Assembly: GCA_937995875.1 (NCBI GenBank)
Contig: CALKIW010000200.1
Coordinates: forward strand, 1-24,466
From: an uncultured Bacteroidales bacterium
GTDB taxonomy: Bacteria > Bacteroidota > Bacteroidia > Bacteroidales > Bacteroidaceae
Length of the DNA: 24,466 bases
Direction of reading: 5' to 3'
Shown: piece by piece, positions 8,309-15,507 of the stretch
Layout of the letters: the number at the start of each line of letters is the position of its first letter
Numbering within the stretch: position 1 is the first letter of the stretch
Translations under genes and position numbers: made by a program
The notes under the pieces: model-generated
The model's database searches: none
The model's input: only the letters and a program-made list of their open reading frames with translations
Told to the model about the DNA's origin: nothing

Positions 8309-9508
8309 TTATTTTCCACCCATAGCTTTTGCAAATTCGCTTGCGTCGCCTTGAGCGGCACCCAATTTCTCAGCATCTTTGATTTTTTTCATATACTGAG
8401 CCTCGCTGATGGGCTTGATTTCCATACCGTCGCTTAGTTTTGTAAGCCCCTTGCTCACAAAGCGGTCGCCAACATGGAGACCTTCTGTCACGATGTAGGT
8501 CTTGCCGTCATTCTGCGGGTTTACCTTTATTTCAGAAAGTTTCACCTTGTTATCCTTGTCTACGAGATAAATGAATATTTTATCCTGCACTTCGGAAGTA
8601 GCCTCCTGCGGAATGATGATGGCATTGCTGTTAATCTGTGGAACGATGATTTGTGCAGCTCCGCCGCTTTTCAGCAGTTGTTCGGGATTGGAGAAATGGG
8701 CTATCATCGAATAGGAGCCTGTGGCTGCGTCGATCACGCCACTCATCTTGACCACCTTACCCGGATGGTTGTAGATGGTGCCGTCGGCCAGCTGCAACTT
8801 CACTTCCGGCATTTCGCTGAGGGCAGCGGTTGCACCTCCGGCATTCTTCGTCATGGCCAGAACTTCGCGCTCACTCATCGAGAAGAATACCTCTACAGTC
8901 GATATGTTCGACACGGTGGTCAGGGCGTTGGATGCGCTCACGAGTGTTCCCACTTTAAAAGGCAGACTTCCCACGATGCCGGCGGCAGGAGCCTTGACCG
9001 TACACCAACTCAGGGTTTCGCGGGCCGAAACCAGTCCGGCCTGTGCCTGAGCAACGGCAGCCTGCGCTGTGGCATAGGCGTTTTGAGAGGTAGAAAGCTC
9101 ATATTGACCGATGATTTGCTGATCGAAGAGCTTCTGATTGTTTTCGTAGGTTATACGAGCGGTATTGGCTTGTGATTTGGCCGTATTTAGGGCTGCTTGT
9201 GCTTGGCGCACGGCGGCCTGATAGGTTTCGCTGTCGATGACGAACATCACTTGTCCGGCTTTCACGGCCTGACCTTCGTGGACAAGCACCTTGGTGATGA
9301 AACCTGAAATTTTGGGACGCACATCCACGTCCTGAATACCCTTAATGGTGGCAGGGTAGGTGGTTTGCAGGTCGCCGCTTTGAGTGGCAACCGTGCGCAC
9401 GGCAAATTCATTGTCTCCGAACTTCGGCATACCCTTACTGCCCTTTCCACCACACGATGCAAGGGCAACGGCTGCTATGGCAACGAATAAACAATACTTA
9501 ATTTTCAT
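8309..9508 (-). CDS. RND efflux periplasmic adaptor (membrane fusion protein), lipoprotein
   Basis: A 399-residue AcrA/MexA-type adaptor linking the inner-membrane pump to the outer-membrane channel. The N-terminus MKIKYCLFVAIAAVALASCG is a lipoprotein signal with lipobox LASC (Cys19). The lipoyl half-motifs follow: DVDVRPKISGFITKVLVHEG with QAVKAGQVMFVID (residues 60-92), and later TLSWCTVKAPAAGIVGSL. An alpha-hairpin rich in Ala/Gln (about 95-165) lies between them, then beta-barrel and membrane-proximal domains. I chose ATG 9508, not the in-frame start at 9622, because the extra 38 residues precede the signal peptide and cover an A/T-rich leader with a promoter box. It is the first gene of the pump operon, followed after 76 nt by the RND gene. 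A possible structured leader is annotated separately. Confidence 0.93.
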   Translation of the reverse strand: MKIKYCLFVAIAAVALASCGGKGSKGMPKFGDNEFAVRTVATQSGDLQTTYPATIKGIQDVDVRPKISGFITKVLVHEGQAVKAGQVMFVIDSETYQAAVRQAQAALNTAKSQANTARITYENNQKLFDQQIIGQYELSTSQNAYATAQAAVAQAQAGLVSARETLSWCTVKAPAAGIVGSLPFKVGTLVSASNALTTVSNISTVEVFFSMSEREVLAMTKNAGGATAALSEMPEVKLQLADGTIYNHPGKVVKMSGVIDAATGSYSMIAHFSNPEQLLKSGGAAQIIVPQINSNAIIIPQEATSEVQDKIFIYLVDKDNKVKLSEIKVNPQNDGKTYIVTEGLHVGDRFVSKGLTKLSDGMEIKPISEAQYMKKIKDAEKLGAAQGDASEFAKAMGGK

Positions 9509-9545
9509 ACCTATTATATATAATGATTTATTTTCTATTGATATT

Positions 9546-9594
9546 ATCCCATTTTTATATGTTTTCTCAAAACTACATATGGGATTGTAGTTTT
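9546..9594 (-). promoter_or_regulatory. Candidate H-type pseudoknot in the efflux operon 5' leader
   Basis: On the minus strand a 9-bp stem AAAACTACA/TGTAGTTTT (9594-9586 with 9577-9569) encloses the 8-nt loop ATCCCATA. Seven loop bases, ATCCCAT (9585-9579), are perfectly complementary to ATGGGAT at 9552-9546. The 16-nt segment joining stem 1 to the second pairing strand is A-rich. These are the proportions of an H-type pseudoknot, as used by several small riboswitches. It begins about 8 nt after the -7 box and ends 37 nt before the adaptor ATG. A simple hairpin, or a weak terminator of the upstream tRNA nucleotidyltransferase gene, are alternatives. Confidence 0.45.
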
Positions 9595-9602
9595 TTATCT
9601 GT

Positions 9603-9611
9603 GCAAAATTA
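9603..9611 (-). promoter_or_regulatory. -7 box of the efflux operon promoter
   Basis: TAATTTTGC on the minus strand fits TAnnTTTG exactly and would start transcription near 9597, giving a leader of about 90 nt before the adaptor ATG at 9508. No convincing TTTG -33 element was seen at the usual distance, so this rests on the -7 box alone. Confidence 0.5.
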
Positions 9612-9670
9612 GCAAAAATCAATGAAAACTCATTGATACATCTTAGTTTTTTAACAAAGATTGTGGCTTT

Positions 9671-11194
9671 TTAGCAAAGACCCATTTCTTTGGCCTTTTC
9701 CATTAAAAGTTGCATGAGCGGCTCTCGCTCATTGGGCACTGTGTTGTCGAGCACAGCCTCTTTCAGGGCTTTTTTCAGAGTTCCCACCTCGCGCGAGGGC
9801 TTGAGGTTGAACATCTGCATAATTTCGTTGCCGTCGATACAGGGCTGCAACTCGCGTTTGTAATCTTTTTCTTTCAGGTCGGTAATTTTCTCGCGCACCA
9901 GTCTGAAGTTCTCTAAGAATCGTTGTTTTTTCACTCGGTTTTTACTCGTGATGTCGGCCTCGCACAGCATCATCAGGTCGTCCACGTCGTCATCGGCCTC
10001 GTTCACCAGTCGTCGCACAGCACTGTCGGTAACCTCCTCATCGGCAATGGCGATGGGGCGCATGTGCAGGTCTACGAGCTTCTGCACGTATTTCATCTTC
10101 GAGTCCGTCGGCAGTTTGAGGCGTCGGAACATACTTGGCACCATCTTGGCACCCACATAGTTGTGGTTGTGAAATGTCCACCCGGCCGCGTTGTCCCATC
10201 GTTTGGTCTTGGTTTTGCCAATGTCGTGGAGCAGCGTGGCCCAGCGCAGCCAGAGTTTGTTGGCCGTGAGATGATCCAATTCGGTCTGCAGGTTTCGGGC
10301 TTCCTTGCTTTCGGGGTCGAGGCGCTGTAGTTCTTCTTCGACATCGGTAATGCGTTTTTGCTGCGCAGCACACAGATTGTCGAGCACTTCGAGCGTATGG
10401 TAGAAGTTGTTTTTGTGGGCACGGCCGTTCTTTTTCTCCACAATGTCGAGCGCGGCCAGTTCGGGCAGAATGCGCATGAGCAGTCCGCAGCGTTGCAGGT
10501 CTACGTACCCCCGACTCGGCTGGTCGGTCAGCATGATTTTGTTGAGTTCTTCCTCGATGCGCTCAGCGCTGATAATCTTGATGCGCTCGGCGTTCCGCTC
10601 CAAGGCCTCGAAGGTCTCGTCATCGATATAGAACTTCAGCTGGGTGGCAAATCGCACACATCGCATCATGCGCAGCGGGTCGTCGGAGAAGGTGATGTCG
10701 GGGTCGAGCGGTGTGCGGATGATGCCGTCTTCCATGTCGGCCAGTCCGTCAAACGGGTCCACCAGTTCGCCAAAGCGCTCCCTGTTCAGGCATACGGCCA
10801 TGGCGTTGATGGTGAAGTCGCGCCGGTTTTGGTCGTCTTCAAGAGTGCCGTCTTCCACATGGGGCTTCCGGCTGTCGTGGCTGTAGCTCTCCTTGCGTGC
10901 ACCGACAAATTCCACCTCTGTTCCGCCAAATTTCACTTGTGCGGTGCCGAAGTTTCGGAACATAGACAGATGGGCTTTGCCACCGATGAGTTTTTTGAAT
11001 TTTTTAGCCACCTCAATGCCGCTGCCTACCACCACCACGTCGATGTCGTTGGAGGGGCGTTCGAGAAACAAGTCGCGCACGTAGCCGCCCACCACATAGC
11101 ATTCCATGCCAAGGCTGTCGGCCGCGTCGCCTATTTTATGAAAGATGTCTTTATCTAAGAGTTTTGCTAAATCGTTGTCGCTGAGTTGTCGCAT
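9671..11194 (-). CDS. cca: tRNA nucleotidyltransferase (CCA-adding type) with HD domain
   Basis: The 507-residue protein belongs to the class II nucleotidyltransferase / poly(A) polymerase family, which adds or repairs the 3' CCA end of tRNA. The nucleotidyltransferase head shows GGYVRDLFLERPSNDIDVVV (residues 36-55), with metal-binding D50 and D52, then RRDFTINAMA (124-133) and DDPLRMMRCVRFA (171-183). A C-terminal HD phosphohydrolase-type domain is marked by WATLLHDIGKTKTK (H323, D324). I chose ATG 11194 (MRQLSDNDLAKLL) over the in-frame start at 11308, since the extra 38 Arg-rich residues precede the family's usual start. A -7 box lies at 11355-11363. It transcribes toward the efflux operon, but the adaptor gene has its own promoter box, so it is probably a separate unit. 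Confidence 0.92.
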   Translation of the reverse strand: MRQLSDNDLAKLLDKDIFHKIGDAADSLGMECYVVGGYVRDLFLERPSNDIDVVVVGSGIEVAKKFKKLIGGKAHLSMFRNFGTAQVKFGGTEVEFVGARKESYSHDSRKPHVEDGTLEDDQNRRDFTINAMAVCLNRERFGELVDPFDGLADMEDGIIRTPLDPDITFSDDPLRMMRCVRFATQLKFYIDDETFEALERNAERIKIISAERIEEELNKIMLTDQPSRGYVDLQRCGLLMRILPELAALDIVEKKNGRAHKNNFYHTLEVLDNLCAAQQKRITDVEEELQRLDPESKEARNLQTELDHLTANKLWLRWATLLHDIGKTKTKRWDNAAGWTFHNHNYVGAKMVPSMFRRLKLPTDSKMKYVQKLVDLHMRPIAIADEEVTDSAVRRLVNEADDDVDDLMMLCEADITSKNRVKKQRFLENFRLVREKITDLKEKDYKRELQPCIDGNEIMQMFNLKPSREVGTLKKALKEAVLDNTVPNEREPLMQLLMEKAKEMGLC

Positions 11195-11354
11195 GATGAT
11201 TTCTACTACACTGACCTTTCGCAAGCATGGCAGGAGCCGGAGAGCGGCGATGGCCCGCCTTTTGATTCGCGCGCTGACAACAGCACCCGTTATCAATTTG
11301 GGCTCCAAAAAACGCGCTTGTGAAACTGCAGTTGATATTATTCTAAAATGATTT

Positions 11355-11363
11355 GCAAAGATA
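11355..11363 (-). promoter_or_regulatory. -7 box upstream of the tRNA nucleotidyltransferase gene
   Basis: TATCTTTGC on the minus strand fits TAnnTTTG exactly. It would give a leader of about 155 nt before ATG 11194. It forms a divergent promoter pair with the plus-strand box at 11472-11480. The -33 element is not clear. Confidence 0.5.
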
Positions 11364-11445
11364 CAAAAAAGATTGCAGATAGGGGATGGCAGCGCTTGTT
11401 TTTCATTTTCTTTCCGCTAAGGAAAAACGAACATTCTTTATCCCA

Positions 11446-11480
11446 TTGGCTTATAAATCATAGTTTTTATGTAAATTTGC
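11446..11480 (+). promoter_or_regulatory. Promoter of the small lipoprotein gene
   Basis: TTGG at 11446-11449 and TAAATTTGC at 11472-11480 (TAnnTTTG) lie 22 bp apart. The -7 box ends only 4 nt before ATG 11485, the same spacing as at the acyltransferase gene, which suggests a leaderless or nearly leaderless mRNA. Confidence 0.6.
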
Positions 11481-11484
11481 GACT

Positions 11485-11889
11485 ATGAAGAAGTATTTCA
11501 TCTTTTTTTGTGCACTGGTGGGCTTTGCAGCCTGCGAGCCTTCGGCCGATGAGAAGGCCGCTCCCGTGATGCAGGTGATAGACTCACTGTATCAAAACGG
11601 GGAATATCAGAAAACCCTGAACACCATCCGGGAGTTGCGCGCCAACTATCCTGACGCGGTGGAATCGCGCAAGCGGGCGTTGAAAATATGGCAGGAGGCC
11701 TCGCTCAAGATGGCACAGGAGGATATTGCCCGTACAGACTCGGCATTGCAGGCCACCACACGGGCGTTTGAGGCAGCAACCAATATAGGAAAGAGAAATC
11801 TGTTGGGTGTGAGGCGCGACTCGCTGCAAGTGCGCTACGATGCTCTCTGTGGCACTGTTCGCATGATACACAAGCGCCAAAAAGAGTGA
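11485..11889 (+). CDS. Small lipoprotein of unknown function, helical
   Basis: A 134-residue protein with a lipoprotein signal (MKKYFIFFCALVGFAACEPS, lipobox FAAC, Cys17). The mature part is predicted all-helical. The segment MQVIDSLYQNGEYQKTLNTI resembles a single TPR-like helix pair, and the stretch from about residue 70 to 120 (ASLKMAQEDIARTDSALQA and onward) is charged and probably coiled-coil. I do not recognise a named family; similar small lipoproteins beside housekeeping genes are common in Prevotella. It is divergently transcribed from the tRNA nucleotidyltransferase gene with its own promoter, and stands alone before a 625-bp gap. No catalytic motif is visible. Confidence 0.75.
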   Translation: MKKYFIFFCALVGFAACEPSADEKAAPVMQVIDSLYQNGEYQKTLNTIRELRANYPDAVESRKRALKIWQEASLKMAQEDIARTDSALQATTRAFEAATNIGKRNLLGVRRDSLQVRYDALCGTVRMIHKRQKE

Positions 11890-12060
11890 TGAAAATAACC
11901 GACAAAAGGGTCTCCAGTTTTCGAGTATTTAAAAAAGAAAAACCGTTGGCTTAAAATACGAGCATTTTGAGCGATTTTAGCAATGTGCTGTGAGACAGCG
12001 TTTTGCGTTCCTTTTGCATTTTTCCCAGCTTCCCTTTGTCCGAAATGGTTTGCGATTGAG

Positions 12061-12170
12061 TATGTAATCGTGCTGCGTTTAAGGCTTATCCGCAGGGCGG
12101 TTGAGCCTTTGTCGCGTTGCCGTTGAGGCTCATCCGTCATGCCGTTAGGGCCTAACGACAGACCCGTGTC
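12061..12170. repeat. Array of about five degenerate 22-bp tandem units (locus 1)
   Basis: Units start at 12061, 12083, 12105, 12127 and 12149 with an exact 22-bp step. The best unit, 12083-12104, carries GGCTTATCCGCAGGGCGGTT. Conserved positions are the GGC/GCC start, an ATCCG-like core, and GCCGTT or GCGGTT followed by RA. Each unit is partly self-complementary (CCGC against GCGG). The same family occurs at 22553-22640. Confidence 0.7.
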
Positions 12171-12498
12171 GTGCGCGCGGTCATGACGTCAGATAAAATC
12201 GGCGCAAATTTTGCGATGAAAGCACTGAAAAACGGAATGCGGCGGTCTGGAAGGCAATATTCGGAACACTGTTTTTTAGTGAAGAAAACTTGACATATTC
12301 AGACAGCCTTGACGCTGCGAAGGCGTTTTGTGGTCGTTCCAATCCTCCCCGTGCGATTGCACGATGCTTCTCTAAATGCTCAAAAATCAACCCTGCAACG
12401 CCTTACCTTTGGATAGACGGAAGCCTCGAATTGACGACATAAATCATGACGAGCCGTTAAAATTCATTACATGATGACAAAATTACAATTAATTTCAG

Positions 12499-12507
12499 TA
12501 ACTTTGC
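12499..12507 (+). promoter_or_regulatory. -7 box of the DUF1599 gene
   Basis: TAACTTTGC fits TAnnTTTG exactly and ends 7 nt before ATG 12515, so the predicted transcription start falls at or next to the start codon. No good -33 TTTG was seen. Confidence 0.5.
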
Positions 12508-12514
12508 AAGTGTT

Positions 12515-13057
12515 ATGGCTAAACCAAATACAGACCAGCAATTCAAGGAAGTAATGGCGGAATGCCGTGAACTTTTCGCCAAAAAACTGCACGATTACGG
12601 AGCCTCATGGCGCATCTTGCGTCCATCGTCGCTCACCGACCAGCTTTTCATCAAGGCCAAGCGCATACGGTCGTTGGAAATCACAGGGCAGTCGCTTGTG
12701 GGCGAGGGTATTCGCCCGGAGTTTATTGCGCTCATCAACTACGGCATAGTGGGACTCATTCAGTTGGAGCGCGGCTATGCCGACAGGGTAGACATGACGG
12801 CGGAGCAGGCACTGGCCCTCTATGATACCCATGCGAAGGAAGCCTACGAGCTGATGACAAGGAAAAACCACGACTATGGCGAGGCTTGGCGATCGATGCG
12901 TGTGAGTAGTTATACCGACCTGATACTCACCAAGATAGAACGCATAAAGGAACTGGAAGATCTGCAGGGAGCCGCACTGGTTTCTGAAGGAGTGGACGCC
13001 AACTACATGGACATTATCAATTACGCGGTGTTTGGTGCAATTCGTTTGCAGGAGTGA
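12515..13057 (+). CDS. DUF1599 protein with internally duplicated domain
   Basis: The 180-residue protein is built from two copies of one helical domain. Copy 1 (residues 15-85) has KKLHDYGASWRILRPSSLTD, RIRSLE and EFIALINYGIVGLIQLE. Copy 2 (109-179) has RKNHDYGEAWRSMRVSSYTD, RIKELED and YMDIINYAVFGAIRLQE. The HDYG, W and SS.TD positions recur at the same spacing. From memory, DUF1599 is also called nucleotide modification associated domain 1, proposed to act on nucleotides or modified bases. Its biochemical role is unproven, and the conserved H-D-Y-G...W pattern is only suggestive of a metal or nucleotide site. It heads the run that continues with the MauE/DoxX-like gene and tpiA. Confidence 0.85.
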   Translation: MAKPNTDQQFKEVMAECRELFAKKLHDYGASWRILRPSSLTDQLFIKAKRIRSLEITGQSLVGEGIRPEFIALINYGIVGLIQLERGYADRVDMTAEQALALYDTHAKEAYELMTRKNHDYGEAWRSMRVSSYTDLILTKIERIKELEDLQGAALVSEGVDANYMDIINYAVFGAIRLQE

Positions 13058-13117
13058 AAGGATTGGCAGGGTTTTGAGAGAGCGTAATCACAGGAAAAGC
13101 AGATAGGTTGCAGCAAG

Positions 13118-14536
13118 ATGATTTCAGAAGATACAAGAGAAGACAGGACGACAGCGCAGAATGATGCACACGTGGCGGAGGCGGGCCGGGAGAACGGCAG
13201 CGACAACGGGCGCAAAGACCATGAACAATGGTTTGTGCGACTGGCAGTGAATCTGTGCCGCTTGGTGCTGGGTGTCGTGCTTGTGTTTTCCGGTTATGTG
13301 AAGGCCATCGACCCGCTGGGCACGCAATACAAGATACAAGACTATCTTGCCGCGCTCGGTTTGCAGGGCGTTGTGCCCGATGTGGTGACGCTGGGCACCT
13401 CTGTAGTGCTTTCCGCCTTTGAATTTTCGTTGGGCATCTTCGTTTTGTTTGCCATTCGGCGCCGCTTGGTGTCCAAGCTGTTGCTGTTGCTGATGGGTTT
13501 TATGACGGCGATAAGCGTGTGGGTGGCGATGGCTAATCCCGTGTCAGATTGCGGATGTTTCGGCGATGCGGTAGTGCTGACCAATATGGAAACGCTGCTG
13601 AAGAATATCGTGTTGATGGCGTGTGCGCTCGTGCTGTGGAAATGGCCTATGGGAATGTACAGGTTTATTTCGCGGTCGAATCAGTGGATAGCCATTAATT
13701 TTACGGTGTTGTTCATCATCGTGACCAGTGCTTACTGCCTCTACAAACTCCCCGTTTTCGACTTCCGTCCCTATCATGTGGGTGCCAACATCCTGAAAGG
13801 GATGGAAATTCCCGAAGGGGCTGCACAACCGCAGTTTGAGACAACGTTTGTGATGGAAAAAAATGGTGAGCGTAGGGAGTTTTCGTTGGAAGACTATCCC
13901 GACTCTACCTGGCAGTTTATCGATTCAAAGACGGTGCAGACGGCGAAAGGCTATGTTCCGCCCATCCACGACTTCTCCATACAGCTGGCTGAGGGCGACG
14001 ATATTACTGAGGAACTGCTCTCGCGCAAGGGCTATCTCTTTCTGCTCATATCGCCCCATTTGAGCAATGCCAGTGACACAAACTTTGGAGACATAGACCA
14101 GATATACGAGTATGCACAGCAGGAAAAGGTGCCGTTCTATTGTCTGACGGCATCTACTGAAGGCGAGATTGCCCATTGGGAGAATATCACCGGAGCCGAA
14201 TATCCGTTTTGCAAGACCGATGAGACGACACTTAAAACCATCATCAGGAGCAATCCGGGATTGTTATTGCTCAAGGACGGCACCATCATCCGCAAATGGA
14301 GTCATAACGCACTGCCCAAGAGCAATGAACTGACGGCGCCGCTCAACGAGCTGGAGATAGGGCAGATGCCTGATGATTCGGTAACCAAGACGATAACGCA
14401 GGTGGTGCTCTTGTTTTTCCTGCCGCTGCTTTTGCTCACTTTGGCCGACCGCACATGGGCGTGGAGCCGGTATGTGAGACGCAGGACGCGGCTGCTGAAT
14501 ATCAGAAAGGCGAAAGCCGACGAAAAGGAACAGTAA
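13118..14536 (+). CDS. MauE/DoxX-like membrane protein fused to a thioredoxin-fold region
   Basis: A 472-residue polytopic protein. After a charged cytoplasmic leader (1-38) come helices near 41-62, 92-112, 118-138, 161-176 and 190-210. The MauE/DoxX-type signature SDCGCFGDAVVLTNMETLLK carries Cys145 and Cys147. Residues about 240-410 are extracytoplasmic, and the strand pattern KGYLFLLIS ... NPGLLLLKDGTIIRKW resembles a thioredoxin fold without a CXXC pair. A final helix at about 424-443 is followed by a basic tail. Proteins of this layout are, from memory, annotated in Bacteroides as BT_3928 family and found beside tpiA. A role in periplasmic thiol or electron transfer is inferred, not shown. 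It lies 60 nt after the DUF1599 gene and 38 nt before tpiA. Confidence 0.82.
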   Translation: MISEDTREDRTTAQNDAHVAEAGRENGSDNGRKDHEQWFVRLAVNLCRLVLGVVLVFSGYVKAIDPLGTQYKIQDYLAALGLQGVVPDVVTLGTSVVLSAFEFSLGIFVLFAIRRRLVSKLLLLLMGFMTAISVWVAMANPVSDCGCFGDAVVLTNMETLLKNIVLMACALVLWKWPMGMYRFISRSNQWIAINFTVLFIIVTSAYCLYKLPVFDFRPYHVGANILKGMEIPEGAAQPQFETTFVMEKNGERREFSLEDYPDSTWQFIDSKTVQTAKGYVPPIHDFSIQLAEGDDITEELLSRKGYLFLLISPHLSNASDTNFGDIDQIYEYAQQEKVPFYCLTASTEGEIAHWENITGAEYPFCKTDETTLKTIIRSNPGLLLLKDGTIIRKWSHNALPKSNELTAPLNELEIGQMPDDSVTKTITQVVLLFFLPLLLLTLADRTWAWSRYVRRRTRLLNIRKAKADEKEQ

Positions 14537-14574
14537 CATATTATTAGATATATCAACTTTAAAAATCATTTGAA

Positions 14575-15336
14575 ATGAGAAAGAAAATTGTAGCAGGTAA
14601 CTGGAAAATGAATGAAAACCTGCAGGAGGGTGTAGCTTTGGCTAAGGAAATCAACGATATGCTCGTTGCTGATAAACCCAACTGTGACGTAGTGATTTGT
14701 ACACCGTTCATCCACCTGGCAAAGGTGGCCGACATTCTGGATCAGAGTGTTGTGGGACTGGGTGCAGAAAACTGTGCCGACAAAGAGAAGGGTGCTTACA
14801 CGGGCGAAGTGTCTGCAGCAATGGTGAAGTCTACCGGTGCGCAGTACGTCATCCTCGGTCACTCAGAGCGTCGCCAGTATTATGGCGAAACCGCTGAGAT
14901 ATTGAAGGAGAAAGTGAAGCTGGCTTTGGCCAATGGGCTGAAGGTGATCTTCTGCTGCGGTGAGACGCTGGAGGAGCGCGAAGCCAACAAGCAGAATGAG
15001 GTGGTGAAGGCAGAACTCGAAGGCTCTGTGTTCAATCTTTCTGCTGAGGAGTGGAAGAACATCATTCTGGCATACGAGCCAATCTGGGCCATTGGTACCG
15101 GTAAGACTGCTACTTCAGACCAGGCTGAGGAGATGTTGGCCTACATCCGCTCTATCGTGGCAGAGAAATATGGCAAAGAAGCTGCTGAGAATACCTCTAT
15201 TCTCTACGGTGGAAGTTGCAAGCCGAGCAATGCCGCAGAACTCTTCTCCAAACCCAATATCGACGGTGGCCTGATTGGTGGTGCTTCTTTGAAGGCTGCT
15301 GATTTCAAGGGTATCATCGACGCTTGGAAGAAGTAA
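14575..15336 (+). CDS. tpiA: Triosephosphate isomerase
   Basis: A complete 253-residue TIM barrel that interconverts dihydroxyacetone phosphate and glyceraldehyde 3-phosphate in glycolysis and gluconeogenesis in the cytoplasm. All active-site elements are present: GNWKMN (N9, K11), the electrophilic histidine in VILGHSERR (H96), and the catalytic base in AYEPIWAIGTG (E168). The flexible phosphate-gripping loop (WAIGTGKTAT) and the C-terminal phosphate site (LYGGSCKPSNA, DGGLIGGASLK) also follow. Length and start agree with the family. Codon choice looks more biased than in its neighbours, as expected for a highly expressed gene. A long stem-loop follows the stop at 15352-15436. Confidence 0.98.
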   Translation: MRKKIVAGNWKMNENLQEGVALAKEINDMLVADKPNCDVVICTPFIHLAKVADILDQSVVGLGAENCADKEKGAYTGEVSAAMVKSTGAQYVILGHSERRQYYGETAEILKEKVKLALANGLKVIFCCGETLEEREANKQNEVVKAELEGSVFNLSAEEWKNIILAYEPIWAIGTGKTATSDQAEEMLAYIRSIVAEKYGKEAAENTSILYGGSCKPSNAAELFSKPNIDGGLIGGASLKAADFKGIIDAWKK

Positions 15337-15351
15337 TATATTGCTAAGGAC

Positions 15352-15436
15352 ATTGAGCTTTGGGCATCGGCTCATGCTGACTTCCTCATACGGCAATGGA
15401 TGGGAGCAGGATGGGAGGCGATGCTCAAAGCTCAAT
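15352..15436 (+). other. Long stem-loop after tpiA
   Basis: 15352-15369 (ATTGAGCTTTGGGCATCG) pairs with 15419-15436 (CGATGCTCAAAGCTCAAT) over 18 consecutive positions, counting one G-U pair (G15363 with T15425). The 49-nt interior could fold further through GCTC/GAGC. No T-run follows, so an intrinsic terminator is unlikely. A 3' stabiliser of the tpiA message or a structured leader of the SPOR gene fits better. Confidence 0.6.
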
Positions 15437-15507
15437 TCGAAAAGAAGATGTCCGTGAAGATGACATGGCATTGCGTCTTTAAAATCAATGACCAAAGTTC
15501 AAATATA

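Larger units (their letters stand above)
11890..12514. other. 625-bp intergenic region with 22-bp repeat array
   Basis: No convincing gene was found on either strand; the open frames here lack recognisable motifs and usable starts. The region holds the 22-bp repeat array (12061-12170), A/T-rich flanks and, at its right end, the promoter box of the DUF1599 gene. No clear terminator for the lipoprotein gene was found. Confidence 0.6.

Noticed and set aside
9569..9594. Intrinsic terminator of the tRNA nucleotidyltransferase gene
   Set aside because: The stem is A/T-rich with only a weak T-run on the minus strand and lies after a promoter box. It is kept as part of the leader structure, but termination is not excluded.
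11195..11308. N-terminal extension of the tRNA nucleotidyltransferase
   Set aside because: The extra 38 Arg-rich residues precede the family start and have no recognisable targeting role; ATG 11194 fits better.
11835..12140. 101-codon minus-strand open frame
   Set aside because: It overlaps the end of the lipoprotein gene and the repeat array and shows no protein-like pattern.
12061..12170. CRISPR array
   Set aside because: Units abut with no unique spacers, diverge strongly and no cas gene is near.
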